From the NCBI GenBank assembly GCA_947303335.1, contig CAMYYB010000003.1, forward strand, positions 1 to 64,000: a stretch of 64,000 nucleotides of DNA. The letters run 5' to 3'. The notes beneath the pieces are model-generated. The model had not been told where the DNA came from, searched no databases, and was given only the letters and a program-made list of their open reading frames with translations. Each line of letters starts with the position of its first letter. Position 1 is the stretch's first letter. Source of the DNA: an uncultured Bacteroidales bacterium (lineage in GTDB: Bacteria > Bacteroidota > Bacteroidia > Bacteroidales > F082). Shown piece after piece: positions 32,501 through 41,348 of the stretch. Both the position numbers and the translations under genes were made by a program.

Positions 32501-35052
32501 AAAGTCTCAGGGAGTTGCACACCCACGTAACGCGAGTAAGGCGAAAGCACCGACTTGAAGGAGGCAATGCTGAAGTCGCCGCCCTGCTCAAAGACCTTCG
32601 TGGTGAAGACGGCATTCATCATCTGCGGTGAGGACAGATTGGAAAGCGGGTCAAATCCCACGTTGGCCAGACCTTCGCTATTGAGCGAACCGCTGTAGAG
32701 TGCAATTTCTTCGGCATAGAACGATTCAGCCTCATTTACGAAGGAATAGCTTTCATAACCCTTGAAAGCGGTTTGTCCTTGGCGTACTTTCACGTCGATT
32801 TCAGTTTTCAGTCCGTTAGCTTTCATGCCATTGAGCCACTTGGAACTCAGAGCGACCTTTTCAGGATGGCTGAGGCTGATGACCTCAGGCAAGTCGAAGG
32901 TGATTTCCAGGCGGTTGGGCTTCACCGTCTCCACACGCAGAGATTTCTGTATGGTATTGGTGCCAATCTTGAAACGGGCAGTCCACAACCCGGTCTCATC
33001 GCTGACGTGGGTCGGGACTGTGAAGCAATAGATGCCGTTCACGGGTTTGGCATTCACCTGTTTGGCATAGAGCCGCTCGGTGGCATCGGTGATTTCAAGA
33101 ACAACAGGATAGTTTTCAGGCAACCTATCGTCGAAGTCATTCAGCATCAGGTTCAGCTGGATTTCATCCCCGGGACGCCACACGCCACGGTTGCTGTAGG
33201 CGAAGCCTGAGACGCCCTTTTCCACCGGTTCGCCTTCCACGTTGAAACGGCTATACGACAAGGCGTTGCCGTTGGTCAGCTTGATAACCGACTTGCTGCC
33301 TTTGTTATCTTGCGCCACCACGAAAGCGGGGCGGTTTTCACATAGCAGCTGCACATGGCCTTGCGCATCGGTCCTGCCCTTAGCCAATTCCTGACGCTGG
33401 AAGTTGTAGGCCACCACTTGGGCACCCACTGAGGGGTTGGCATCGGAGATTTGGAAAACATACACATCGGTGACATCGTTGCGGCCCATCTTGGCAGTTA
33501 CCGCCAGGTCGCTGATGACGATGTTCTTCTTTTGCTCCACATAGTTGTAGAAATAATACCCATTGGGGTCGCCCCACTCGCCTTCATATCGGTATTCCTT
33601 ATAGTCATAGCTCTGCCCATCCCAATAGTCGGCTTCTTTCTTCTCGTTGGTATAGACATCGTTCTTCATCTCATCGGAAGCAAAGGTGTAGTCGGCAGGG
33701 CCGAAATCGAGGCTGAGCTGGTACATTGAACCAGGCTCCACCTTGATATAGTCAGACAATTTGATGGGGAAAGTCTTCCATTGGGTCGGGTACGGGTTGT
33801 CAAGTTGGAGACGCACTTTTTTCTCCAAGCGGCCCACCTTACGCACACCGTAGGTCTCATTCAGTTCATTATCCTGCAAGAAGGAGAGAATGTTGTCGTC
33901 GAAGATACGAATGATTCTCAAAGTCACGGAGTTCAGGCAAGTGGCATCAAAGAATACGGTAGTTTCATCTACGTTGGGAATAATGATTCCTTCATCGGTC
34001 CAACGCACCTTGGGTTCATAGTCAGTCAAGGCAAACTGGAAGGTCGTCTCCTCTTGCAGCACCTGATCCGCCTCGCTGCGGATGCCCGCTTCGACGGTCA
34101 TCTCCATCTCTTCCATCTGATAATAATACAGGCTCGACTTATCGAAATAGAAAAGCACCTTGTTATCTTTGATGTCGGTCTTATAACCCACCTTATTATC
34201 AAAGGAGATGAGTCCATTGAGATTCTGCCCTTGTTTGAGGGCTTGGGAGAAATACAACGTTCCCTGTCCTGCGGTTTGGTCCACGTCAAACTTCACCGGC
34301 ATGAAATCACCTTGGGCATAGACGGGCAGCACAAGGTCCATTTCCTTGTCGGTTTCCACAGCTGAACCGTTCAAGGTTACCTTCAATTCCGATGCAACGT
34401 CTTTTCTTTCAATGCCTTTGATTTCAATGTCACAGAGGTTGTTGCCTAAGAAACTGGCATTGACGGCATAGCTTTTTCTCACCTCTTTATTGAGCATCTC
34501 AGCCACATCGCCATCCACAGGATTGACGAAGGCGAGGCGCAGGATGTAGTCCATCTTGCCGCTTTCGATGCAGACAGGATAGGTGCCAACCACACTGAAA
34601 TTCTGGCGGCGCACAGCGAAACCGAATTGCAGCGGCTCGGTATCGTCCACATCAAGGAAATCGCTGATACGGAAGTCACAGGTGTAGTTTTGGTTCGGGT
34701 CAATGTCGTCGTATTGGAACCCGACGGTGTTTTCATCCATCCAAACGGCTTTACCCTTTAACGCTGGCTTGAACGCGAAAGCCTTAGCAGGGATGGTTTC
34801 GCCATATTTCACTTTCATAGTCTCGGGACTCTTGAAGCGCACCACGATAGGTTCGCCTTTCATGATGGCACCCGAGGTGAAACCATCAATCAACGGCAGC
34901 AAGGCTTCGTTCAAGGGCCGCAACTGCTCTACAATCACGGTGGACGGAGTCTTTAGGTTTGCTTTTTTGCCACAAGTGGTCAGAAAGCCAAGCATCAGCG
35001 CAATTGCCATCACGCTGAGGCATACTCTTTTGAGATTCTGTTTTGCATTCAT
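29539..35052 (-). CDS. bacterial alpha-2-macroglobulin lipoprotein
   Basis: 1837 residues. N-terminal lipoprotein signal with lipobox ending in Cys (LGFLTTC, residue 27). It has MG-type beta-sandwich domains, an alpha-2-macroglobulin region with GVWRPGDEIQL and YASAPRVVAPGDEL segments, and a thioester site YPHGCLEQL near 1390 inside the alpha/alpha barrel. The intact CxEQ motif indicates covalent trapping of attacking proteases in the periplasm. Such genes usually sit beside pbpC; here the neighbours are an ABC-F ATPase and the SpoU-HAD gene, and no penicillin-binding protein is present. Confidence 0.93.
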   Translation of the reverse strand: MNAKQNLKRVCLSVMAIALMLGFLTTCGKKANLKTPSTVIVEQLRPLNEALLPLIDGFTSGAIMKGEPIVVRFKSPETMKVKYGETIPAKAFAFKPALKGKAVWMDENTVGFQYDDIDPNQNYTCDFRISDFLDVDDTEPLQFGFAVRRQNFSVVGTYPVCIESGKMDYILRLAFVNPVDGDVAEMLNKEVRKSYAVNASFLGNNLCDIEIKGIERKDVASELKVTLNGSAVETDKEMDLVLPVYAQGDFMPVKFDVDQTAGQGTLYFSQALKQGQNLNGLISFDNKVGYKTDIKDNKVLFYFDKSSLYYYQMEEMEMTVEAGIRSEADQVLQEETTFQFALTDYEPKVRWTDEGIIIPNVDETTVFFDATCLNSVTLRIIRIFDDNILSFLQDNELNETYGVRKVGRLEKKVRLQLDNPYPTQWKTFPIKLSDYIKVEPGSMYQLSLDFGPADYTFASDEMKNDVYTNEKKEADYWDGQSYDYKEYRYEGEWGDPNGYYFYNYVEQKKNIVISDLAVTAKMGRNDVTDVYVFQISDANPSVGAQVVAYNFQRQELAKGRTDAQGHVQLLCENRPAFVVAQDNKGSKSVIKLTNGNALSYSRFNVEGEPVEKGVSGFAYSNRGVWRPGDEIQLNLMLNDFDDRLPENYPVVLEITDATERLYAKQVNAKPVNGIYCFTVPTHVSDETGLWTARFKIGTNTIQKSLRVETVKPNRLEITFDLPEVISLSHPEKVALSSKWLNGMKANGLKTEIDVKVRQGQTAFKGYESYSFVNEAESFYAEEIALYSGSLNSEGLANVGFDPLSNLSSPQMMNAVFTTKVFEQGGDFSIASFKSVLSPYSRYVGVQLPETLSKYGSYYDTGRDWVFNVAVVNEDGQPNRSAVALDYALYKLDSYWWWSSEDEYSLQQYASGTYKRPAKDGTLTCNGNAAFTLNIPDKEWGSYLLVVSDEEGGNRFAKIISFDWGESYGHANGASGAPAQLSLRATADSYQIGEKIVVTFPANDKAKALVTVEANDKVLQTQVLENLGEEGRVEIPTTEEMIPNVYVYVALIQPHDAANGLPVRLYGVASVKVENKQLQLQPNLVVPETANTKKNIEVKVSESNKQGMTYTLAVVDEGILGLTNFKTANPYAYFNSKQALKVRTWDNYAAIVDAFSGELGSVYAIGGDGILNQEITLDNRFKAYAVTLGPFELKAGETNSHSFEVPQCSGALRFMVVAKGNGKAYGAAEKQMKVIDPITLYASAPRVVAPGDELTMKVQVLSPTMKGKSLNVHFENQNLDAVGTLPTTVNIDQNGEGMIALNTRVPETTGNALLKVTVSGSDYSAESSTAMPIRMPYAERRNLITEEIEGGQSINIPFELAGMNGTQEGSLMLSSLLPVDLYSRLDYLTTYPHGCLEQLTSKAFPQLYLNYFVQQDEEATAQMRNHIEAAINNLKAYQKSDNSMTNWIGGSYTDPWTEIYALHFLVEAKKQGFNVPQYFIDGLKSYQASRAKQWRHNPDFKQGETIQAYRLFVLALAGQPEMGAMNRFKEMEMNYSLSKALAAAAFALTGKTTIAQSLLPTETSGHMSDYYTSFGSTTRDLAFLTYTQMLCDLDAQTVQNNINEICQMLNSHRWMDTQTTAFSLFVLGKYAEKNNVSNGNLSAVVKVNGEEHTLSSNMSSAGIKFTPKVGNNTLEIKNNTDQKLVANLFTKTSVAEYDMTESGNFIKMSMSYSDKNGNALDPANLKVGTDVVVRVTVQNPSEWKVTELALSYYLPSGWELVNERMGDEEAQNEGAKHIDLRDDRAYFYFDLAPKTQKTFVLKANATYEGNYMIPAVRCEDMYNNEIYYQIPARGCMVK

Positions 35053-35095
35053 AGCGATTAGATTTTATTGTTTGTTCTCTATGTTTTCTTCTCTG

Positions 35096-36856
35096 TTATC
35101 CACCGATTTCATCGAGTTCGAGCCAACGCAACTCTTTTTCATCCAACAAGTCTTTGATTTCCTGCAAACGGTTGCCCAACTTCTGTAACGATTGGTATTC
35201 GGTTTCTGTATTTAAAGCACTCTCAACAGCTTGTTTTTCGTCTTCAAGTGCAGCTATTTCTTTGACGAGTTGTTCATATTCACGCTGTTCCTTGAATGAG
35301 CGTTTCACTTTCTCGCGTTGTTTCACAGGCTTGATGCCCTGCGGCTTTTGTTCCGCTTTCTCCTTTCTCTCTTCTTTCTGTTTGGCATCCAGCCATTCTT
35401 TATATTGGCTATAGTTGCCCATAAAGCCCTTGATGTTGCCGTCGCCCTGGAACACGAACAGCTGGTCGACGACCTGATCCATAAAGAATCGGTCGTGCGA
35501 CACCACCAGCAGACAGCCCTTGTAGCCTTGCAGGAAGTCCTCCAGCTTCTGCAAGGTCAACAGGTCCAAGTCGTTGGTAGGCTCATCCAAGATAAGGAAA
35601 TTCGGGTTTTGTACCAAGATGGTCAGCAGGTACAGGCGTCGCTTTTCGCCACCGCTCAGCAAGGAAACGGGCTGGCGGTGCATCTTGTGGGGAAACATGA
35701 AATGCGCCAGCAGTTGGTCAGCGGTATAGACCTTGTCCTTGCCGTAGTTGACCACCTCGGCAATGTCACGCAAGGTGTCGATGATGGTTTTGTCCTCTTC
35801 CAAATGGATGCCTTCCTGACGGTAATACCCGTAAGTCACCGTCTCGCCGGTTTTGATACGTCCATGATCGGGCAAAACACTACCGGTAATCAAATTCAGG
35901 AAGGTGGACTTCCCCACTCCATTCTTACCAATCAACCCGATACGCTCGCCGCGCTTGAAGACGTAATCGAAATCACGCAACACGTTAAGCTCACCGTAGG
36001 ATTTCGACACGTTGCTCATTTCCAATATCTTCCCGCCCAAACGTTGCATATTCAGGCCAAACTCAAGTTTGTTGTCTTCCTCATGGTACTTGGCCCGTTC
36101 CTTCAAGTCATAGAACGCATCGATTCGGCTCTTTGACTTTCCCGTTCGGGCCTGTGGCGTGCTTCGCATCCATTCCAGCTCATATTTCAACAGCTGGCTG
36201 TTGCGCTCGGCAGTGGCGCGTTTGACCTCTTCCCGCTCCCGGCTTTTCTGCACATAGTAATCAAAATTACCGTTGTGGGTGTACATCACGCCTTGGTAAA
36301 GCTCAAAAATCTTGTTACAGACTCTATCAAGGAAATATCGGTCATGGGTCACCATCAGCAGGGTCATGTTCGACTGGGTAAGGAACTTCTCCAGCCATTC
36401 CACCATCTCCACGTCAAGGTGGTTGGTGGGCTCGTCGAGGATGAGAAAATCCGGCTCATGCAACAGCACCAAGGCCAAAGCCAAACGTTTCACCTGACCG
36501 CCTGAGAGCTCGTCAACCGACCGGCTCAAGTCGTTGAGGGCGAAGCGGGTTAGGTATTGCTTCGCTTTCAGATGCTGTTCCTCGTTCAAATCCTCAAGCA
36601 AGTCGGCAATCAGGGTGCCCGGCGGATATACTGGCAGTTGTTCCAGATAGCCCACCTTGATGTCGTTGGCGTAGGTCACCACCCCAGAATCGGGGGATTC
36701 CTTCCCCACCAGTATCTTCAGCATGGTAGACTTGCCCGAGCCATTGGTGGCAATCAAGGCGGTCTTGTCGCCTTTCTCAACACCAAAGGTGACATCGGCA
36801 AACAAAGTCTTGATGCCATAGCTTTTTGATATGGATTTGACCGAGAGATAATTCAT
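35096..36856 (-). CDS. ABC-F family ATPase (Uup-like)
   Basis: 586 residues with two ATP-binding cassettes: Walker A NGSGKST near 37 and NGVGKST near 312, signature motifs LSGGQVKRL and LSGGEKRRL, and two LILDEPTN Walker B motifs. A charged linker (about 200-260) separates them, and a C-terminal coiled-coil extension (about 505-586) is of the Uup DNA/ribosome-associated type. It has no transmembrane domain. ABC-F proteins act on the ribosome; Uup relatives also affect branched DNA. Its start shares one base with the stop of the VOC gene. Confidence 0.93.
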   Translation of the reverse strand: MNYLSVKSISKSYGIKTLFADVTFGVEKGDKTALIATNGSGKSTMLKILVGKESPDSGVVTYANDIKVGYLEQLPVYPPGTLIADLLEDLNEEQHLKAKQYLTRFALNDLSRSVDELSGGQVKRLALALVLLHEPDFLILDEPTNHLDVEMVEWLEKFLTQSNMTLLMVTHDRYFLDRVCNKIFELYQGVMYTHNGNFDYYVQKSREREEVKRATAERNSQLLKYELEWMRSTPQARTGKSKSRIDAFYDLKERAKYHEEDNKLEFGLNMQRLGGKILEMSNVSKSYGELNVLRDFDYVFKRGERIGLIGKNGVGKSTFLNLITGSVLPDHGRIKTGETVTYGYYRQEGIHLEEDKTIIDTLRDIAEVVNYGKDKVYTADQLLAHFMFPHKMHRQPVSLLSGGEKRRLYLLTILVQNPNFLILDEPTNDLDLLTLQKLEDFLQGYKGCLLVVSHDRFFMDQVVDQLFVFQGDGNIKGFMGNYSQYKEWLDAKQKEERKEKAEQKPQGIKPVKQREKVKRSFKEQREYEQLVKEIAALEDEKQAVESALNTETEYQSLQKLGNRLQEIKDLLDEKELRWLELDEIGG

Positions 36857-37323
36857 TACACGAACCTCTTGACGTATTCGATGGGATATTGCGACTTCTC
36901 AGAGACTTGTTCCACCGTCATGCCTGATTTCAACATTCTCTTGATGACGACATCCATCGCCTCTCCCACTTCGATAATATGGAAATCGGGGTCATAGAGA
37001 CGAATCACACGCTGTCCCCAAGGCATCTCTTCCTCGTGATTGCCGTGGACATACTGGAGTTCAGGAAACTCTTTCAGATACTTGAGGAACCCGTCGAAAT
37101 CGTCTTCCTCGAAATACAATTCAGCGGCATTGTTCTTGAGATGCACGTCATCGGTATGAATCATGGATTGCCAGCGCTTCATCTCCTGAAGCGAAAAACC
37201 GCCCTCAAACGTGACGTTCTCTCCAAAGTTCATCGCCACCCTGTCGCCTATGACTTCCTCATAGAACTTGATGGATTGATCCATATTGGTAACCGCAAGC
37301 AGCGGACATTTGAATTTTAGCAT
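36856..37323 (-). CDS. VOC-fold (glyoxalase/bleomycin resistance-like) protein
   Basis: 155 residues. N-terminal VOC pattern (PLLAVTNMDQSIKFYEEVIG, then YDPDFHIIEVGE at about 108-119) followed by a C-terminal helical segment (about 120-155, MTVEQVSEKSQYPIEYVKRF). Metal-ligand positions (His/Glu) are partly kept, so it may be an enzyme or a ligand binder; the substrate cannot be told. It overlaps the ABC-F gene by one base (TAATG) and is in the same operon. Confidence 0.8.
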   Translation of the reverse strand: MLKFKCPLLAVTNMDQSIKFYEEVIGDRVAMNFGENVTFEGGFSLQEMKRWQSMIHTDDVHLKNNAAELYFEEDDFDGFLKYLKEFPELQYVHGNHEEEMPWGQRVIRLYDPDFHIIEVGEAMDVVIKRMLKSGMTVEQVSEKSQYPIEYVKRFV

Positions 37324-37360
37324 AGTGATTATTTTTTATGGTGCAAAACTTAGTTCATTA

Positions 37361-38038
37361 TCAATATTTCGCTTTAAATGTCAAACCAACATAAAACCTG
37401 TCGACAGGCTTTTTCACCTGCAAATCGTTATCCATACGGACAAAGGCCTCCAACGCGTACCGACGCGCCAAACGATAGTCTACGGTGAATACAGTACGAA
37501 GGTTGTCGAGATAGCTTCCCTTAGGGTCATTGGTGAGCCAAAACAGCTCAGCTGAGAGAGAGTACTTGAAACGACTATTGGGGTATTGATAGGTCACTTT
37601 CAGACGGTTGCGCCAATAAAGCTTAGGGTTGACGCGATGCTCTCCCGTGCTCTCGTCCATAAAGGTACCTATCAGTTTGCTGCGTCCCTGGAACTTGAAG
37701 TTTCGGAACTCCTCAGTATAAGTCACCTGCAATCCCAACCGGCTCCGGTTCTCATAGTACCCAGCGTCGTTGTAGCGGCGGATATAGTCGGCGGTAAGGC
37801 CAATGTTCATGCGGTTGTGCAAGCAGCTGTAGTCAACACCCACAGCGTTGAGCCAACGGTCAAACTGGGTGAAGTTGTTATTGAAACGCAACTCCTCCTC
37901 CACCGACAAGGCGAACGGACCGCCCAAGCCCACCGAAAGCTCTCCCGAGACGATGCCGCCGAAGTCGGTGGTGCGCTCGCTTTGGGAGAAAGCCGTCAAC
38001 GTAGCCGTCAACAACGCTATGAGCAATAACCTTTTCAC
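37361..38038 (-). CDS. exported DUF2490 outer-membrane-like protein
   Basis: 225 residues with signal peptide MKRLLLIALLTATLTAFSQ. The body alternates strands with aromatic girdle residues (LGGPFALSVEEELRFNNN, RWLNAVGVDYS, YENRSRLGLQVTYTEEF, KLYWRNRLKVTYQY) and ends with FYVGLTFKAKY, a typical outer-membrane strand. This matches the DUF2490 family. It follows the DUF4956 gene with a one-base overlap and the VTC polymerase, so it probably belongs to the same polymer export or sensing unit. Confidence 0.85.
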   Translation of the reverse strand: MKRLLLIALLTATLTAFSQSERTTDFGGIVSGELSVGLGGPFALSVEEELRFNNNFTQFDRWLNAVGVDYSCLHNRMNIGLTADYIRRYNDAGYYENRSRLGLQVTYTEEFRNFKFQGRSKLIGTFMDESTGEHRVNPKLYWRNRLKVTYQYPNSRFKYSLSAELFWLTNDPKGSYLDNLRTVFTVDYRLARRYALEAFVRMDNDLQVKKPVDRFYVGLTFKAKY

Positions 38039-38766
38039 TATTCTTCGAAGTTCTTCAGTTTGGTGATAGTGTCAATGGTGTTCACCTCATCGCTGATAGG
38101 CTTGTAGTACACCTTCACGAAAGCCACATCACGCAGATAATCGATATGCCCCACTTCCACTTTCGAAATCTCAAGTCCTGTACGCTCAACGAGGTCGGCT
38201 TTCAGGTCTTCTTCCTTCCCGTGCTTGGTGTTTTCGATGCGGTCGTAGAGGATAATCTTGGTAGCAGTATGTTTCAGCATCTTGGTGCCGTCGAGTACCC
38301 AAACAGCCAATATGGTCAACAGATTGACCATAAACAGCTCTGCATAGCTGGTAGACAACGCCATTCCGTTCACGATACTCAAGCCCATCACCACGAAGAG
38401 GTAGGTCATTTCCCGTATCTTGATGGTCTCCGTTCGGTATCGTATCATGCCGAAGATGGCAAACAGTCCCAAGGCGTAGGCAATGTTCATCTTCATGTTC
38501 TCCATCAGCGAAATGATGAGGAAGATGACCACAGCAAACATGATGAAGGTGAAGTAATAATCCTTGCGGTTGGCTTTCTTGTAATAGAAACAATGGATGA
38601 TAATCCAGCAAACAAGGAAGTTAAAGACGAAACGCAGGAGCATAGTCCAAAGGCTTTGGGCATCGAAAAGGGGAACGCCCAGAAAATCCGTTCCCGTCAC
38701 CCCGCCGCCAAACTCACGGGCGATGTCAGGGTCAAAGTCCTGCATGTTGATTTGTAGTAGGTTCAT
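38038..38766 (-). CDS. DUF4956 membrane protein
   Basis: 242 residues with four hydrophobic helices (about 40-62, 70-92, 95-110, 122-165) and a C-terminal cytoplasmic domain (about 165-242). The conserved membrane motif ALGLFAIFGMIRYRT is the DUF4956 hallmark. Genes of this family are regularly next to VTC-domain polymerases, as here, where 1 nt separates them. Likely role: membrane partner or channel for the polyphosphate polymerase; mechanism unknown. Confidence 0.9.
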   Translation of the reverse strand: MNLLQINMQDFDPDIAREFGGGVTGTDFLGVPLFDAQSLWTMLLRFVFNFLVCWIIIHCFYYKKANRKDYYFTFIMFAVVIFLIISLMENMKMNIAYALGLFAIFGMIRYRTETIKIREMTYLFVVMGLSIVNGMALSTSYAELFMVNLLTILAVWVLDGTKMLKHTATKIILYDRIENTKHGKEEDLKADLVERTGLEISKVEVGHIDYLRDVAFVKVYYKPISDEVNTIDTITKLKNFEE

Positions 38767-38767
38767 A

Positions 38768-39526
38768 TTATTCTTGTTTTAGTTTTTCAATTCTACGTAG
38801 TTTCTTCTTAAACCGGTTTTGCTTTACGTCGGGACGGGTCATACAAGTACCGATACAGTACTTGCTGACCTTAAAGGGACGTATTCTCATGTCGAAAAGC
38901 ACGTCTTTCAAAAGCGATTTCGCACGCCCGTCCTGTTTCAGTTCCATCACTACAAGCGGAGCCATCGATGCGGTTTTCCCGTTGCGTAGGTTCTCAAACC
39001 GCAGGTTGCAGTCGATGGTAAGCCGCTCCGTCTTTTCGTAGTTCACTAAGGTGAAACGGTCAAAGATGGTGATAAGATGGGGGCTCAAGGAACTAATCTC
39101 GTAAGGCTGCTTCTCTGCCAGAAAGGCCGCTGCCTCGGGATTGTCGAGGATGTTAGGGATGGGGTCCACGACGATACGCTTCTTCTTCGTGCGCCCCTTG
39201 TTGTTCTTGTGTTTCACCTCACAGAAGGTTAGATGTGAATCGACGTAGGTCCGCACCCTCACCTTGTCGCGTACCAAATGCCGGTTGTGGTGGATGACGT
39301 ACATCGTCAGTTCTGGGGTGTCGTAATACACCGTGTTGTAGGGTGACAGGCGGTTGCCCTCCACCTCTTGGGCATAATAGGCATCGCAGATACGCACAAG
39401 GATATCCCTAAGCTGACTCTCCGTCACCAAATACTTGGTGTCAATGCGGTTCATCAGCTTCACGCCACTCATCTCATCGAGCGTGATGGGCTTCATGCCT
39501 TGCACTATGCCGAGAATCTCCTCCAC
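38768..39526 (-). CDS. VTC-domain polyphosphate polymerase
   Basis: 252 residues. Tunnel-fold VTC core with basic substrate residues: NRIDTKYLV near 26, YDTPELTMY near 70, VRVRTYVDS near 87, FCEVKHKNNKGRTKKKR near 97 and VVMELKQDGR near 195. In yeast Vtc4 these Arg/Lys/Glu residues bind ATP, polyphosphate and metal. It should make polyphosphate from ATP at the membrane together with DUF4956. Shares its operon with exported proteins upstream and downstream. Confidence 0.88.
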   Translation of the reverse strand: MEEILGIVQGMKPITLDEMSGVKLMNRIDTKYLVTESQLRDILVRICDAYYAQEVEGNRLSPYNTVYYDTPELTMYVIHHNRHLVRDKVRVRTYVDSHLTFCEVKHKNNKGRTKKKRIVVDPIPNILDNPEAAAFLAEKQPYEISSLSPHLITIFDRFTLVNYEKTERLTIDCNLRFENLRNGKTASMAPLVVMELKQDGRAKSLLKDVLFDMRIRPFKVSKYCIGTCMTRPDVKQNRFKKKLRRIEKLKQE

Positions 39527-39961
39527 TTAATCCTCCTTGGCCACGTATTCAAAAGTCTTTACCGATTCGAGCTTGCCATTCGGATAATAGTTAAGCTGGC
39601 GTTTCTTCGAGCCGTCTTCGTTGTACTCGAACTTGCGGATACGCACCACCTTGTCTCTATCGTTGTACTCAATCTCGCGCACCACTTTGGCGGTGATGTC
39701 GCTGTTCTCAGGATACTCACTCACTATGCGCCACTTCTGTCCATAAGTAGCATATTCGATTTCCTCCACTTTGCGTCCAAGGGCGTCATAGGTAGTCTTG
39801 CGGTCCAGAAAGGCACGTTTGTCGCCAGCAGGGGTGTTCCATTCCTTCAGCACCATGCCTTTGCGGTTTTCACGCTTTGCGATAGTAGCGTCAGAGACTG
39901 CCTGAGCAAAGCCGCCCACACAAACGACAAATAATGCCAATGTAATTACAAGCTTCTTCAT
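39527..39961 (-). CDS. small exported protein with antitoxin-like YD/MORN-type repeats
   Basis: 144 residues with signal peptide MKKLVITLALFVVCVGGFAQ. The body has short repeats (TYDALGRKVEEIEYATYG, EIEYNDRDKVVRIRKFEY, NYYPNGKLESVKTFEY) of the kind found in secreted Bacteroidota beta-strand repeat proteins. Periplasmic or surface, function unknown. It directly abuts the VTC gene and follows a lipoprotein gene with a 14-nt gap. Confidence 0.8.
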   Translation of the reverse strand: MKKLVITLALFVVCVGGFAQAVSDATIAKRENRKGMVLKEWNTPAGDKRAFLDRKTTYDALGRKVEEIEYATYGQKWRIVSEYPENSDITAKVVREIEYNDRDKVVRIRKFEYNEDGSKKRQLNYYPNGKLESVKTFEYVAKED

Positions 39962-39975
39962 TATTGTATTGCTAT

Positions 39976-40692
39976 TTAAACGTTGATTATCACTTCGAAC
40001 TGTTCTTCCATTTCAATAACCTGACCCGCTTCGTCCACCAAGATGCTTTGGTAGACAAAGTCGGGAATTTCAGTATTGATATCATCAGAGACGGTGAACA
40101 CCTCATAGTTGCCGGGTTGAAGTTTTTGGAAGGCGAACCATCCGTCAGGTCCCACACGGGTATCGTTGAAGGGCAAGTCCTCGCCCACTCTGCGGATGTA
40201 GACGCGGTGCTCACAAGCCCAGCCCTCGCCCCGATAGCTGCCATTATGATAATAGGTGGCATGTACTTGTCCCTTCACTATCGAGGTACCATAGGCTTTA
40301 CCATCATGGATATAAAGCGTAGGTACTTCAGCCACTGCGCCCTTGGCCAGCTCCACCGTCTCACTCACCGTTATTTTCTCGCCAGAAGGCAAGACGGAAT
40401 AAGCGAACACCGTGTAATGACCTGGCAGGAGATACTCAAAACGGTACATCCCGTCAGAACCTGTCTCTACGTCATCACCATAGAAAGCTTCATCGCCATA
40501 GACGATAAATACATCCGTCTTAGCTGCCACCATCGTGTCGGGGGTAAGTGTGAAGTCGTCATCGGGATGGTGTACCAGTTGCACAAAACCTTGCACCGTG
40601 CCCCTGCCTCCCTCGCCCGGGCCTTTGTTGCAAGAAGGCATAACACAAGCCAATGCGAAGAGCATCAATAGAAATTCGGTCAATCTTTTCAT
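39976..40692 (-). CDS. lipoprotein with Ig-like/carboxypeptidase-regulatory domains
   Basis: 238 residues with lipoprotein signal MKRLTEFLLMLFALACVMPSC. Two domains share the pattern YRFEYLLPGHYTVFAYS and FAFQKLQPGNYEVFTVS, the G-x-Y ending of carboxypeptidase-regulatory/SpaA-like beta sandwiches. Probably surface- or periplasm-facing and structural. First gene of the minus-strand run; a -7 box (TACTTTTG, plus 40713-40720) lies 21 nt upstream of the start. Confidence 0.82.
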   Translation of the reverse strand: MKRLTEFLLMLFALACVMPSCNKGPGEGGRGTVQGFVQLVHHPDDDFTLTPDTMVAAKTDVFIVYGDEAFYGDDVETGSDGMYRFEYLLPGHYTVFAYSVLPSGEKITVSETVELAKGAVAEVPTLYIHDGKAYGTSIVKGQVHATYYHNGSYRGEGWACEHRVYIRRVGEDLPFNDTRVGPDGWFAFQKLQPGNYEVFTVSDDINTEIPDFVYQSILVDEAGQVIEMEEQFEVIINV

Positions 40693-40759
40693 TTCATTGC
40701 GTTTTTATGGGACAAAAGTATAAAATCCAAATGTAAACACGTCGGTTTTCTTCCAATTA

Positions 40760-41221
40760 TTATACCAAAGCCAGTTCTTCCTGTTCTTTTCCAAAGTCGC
40801 TGATGTTGGTACACAATTTCTTCAAAACGCTGACGAAAGTCAACACATCCGCTTCGGGAACCCCTTCAAGCACCTTGTTCATCGTCTCAATGGCCAATTG
40901 TTTTGTGGTGTCTTTCATGGCCATTCCTTCTTCTGTGACCACAATGTTGTTCACACGACGGTCTTCCTTCGACACCGAGCGGGTGACGAGTCCTTTCTTT
41001 TCCAAGTTGTCTATGAACTGTGTCACCGAGTTCTTGTCTTTCTGGATGATGAACGAAATCGCCTGCTGAGTAAGCGTACCTTCATTCCACAACGTATCCA
41101 TCACCAGGTATTGCTCCGCTGTCAGGTTGACATTGTTCTTCTTGAATACTTCGGACAAGTACTTTTTAAGCCTGCAATTCAAGATATTGACGTAAACGCC
41201 CGCTTGTTTGACCAGTATCAT
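40760..41221 (-). CDS. MarR-family transcription regulator
   Basis: 153 residues with a winged helix-turn-helix: LTQQAISFIIQKDKNSVTQFIDNLEKKGLV (recognition helix near 60-80) and the wing SVSKEDRRVNNIVVTEEG. Helical N- and C-termini would form the dimer. It is transcribed divergently from cstA across a 127-nt gap, so cstA is a plausible target along with its own gene. Confidence 0.9.
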   Translation of the reverse strand: MILVKQAGVYVNILNCRLKKYLSEVFKKNNVNLTAEQYLVMDTLWNEGTLTQQAISFIIQKDKNSVTQFIDNLEKKGLVTRSVSKEDRRVNNIVVTEEGMAMKDTTKQLAIETMNKVLEGVPEADVLTFVSVLKKLCTNISDFGKEQEELALV

Positions 41222-41320
41222 ATTATCACAACTTAGGGATTATCTCTATTTTTGAATGTGCAATAATACGAATTTTTCCCCATAGAGAACAAAAAAAAAT
41301 AACCGTTTTGAAAGAATGTT

Positions 41321-41328
41321 TATTTTTG
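41321..41328 (+). promoter_or_regulatory. -7 element of the cstA promoter
   Basis: TATTTTTG matches TAnnTTTG 20 nt upstream of the cstA ATG. No TTTG is found at 19-21 nt spacing, so the -33 part is weak; the region is also within reach of the divergent MarR gene. Confidence 0.5.
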
Positions 41329-41348
41329 CGGTTTAAAACAAACTCTTT

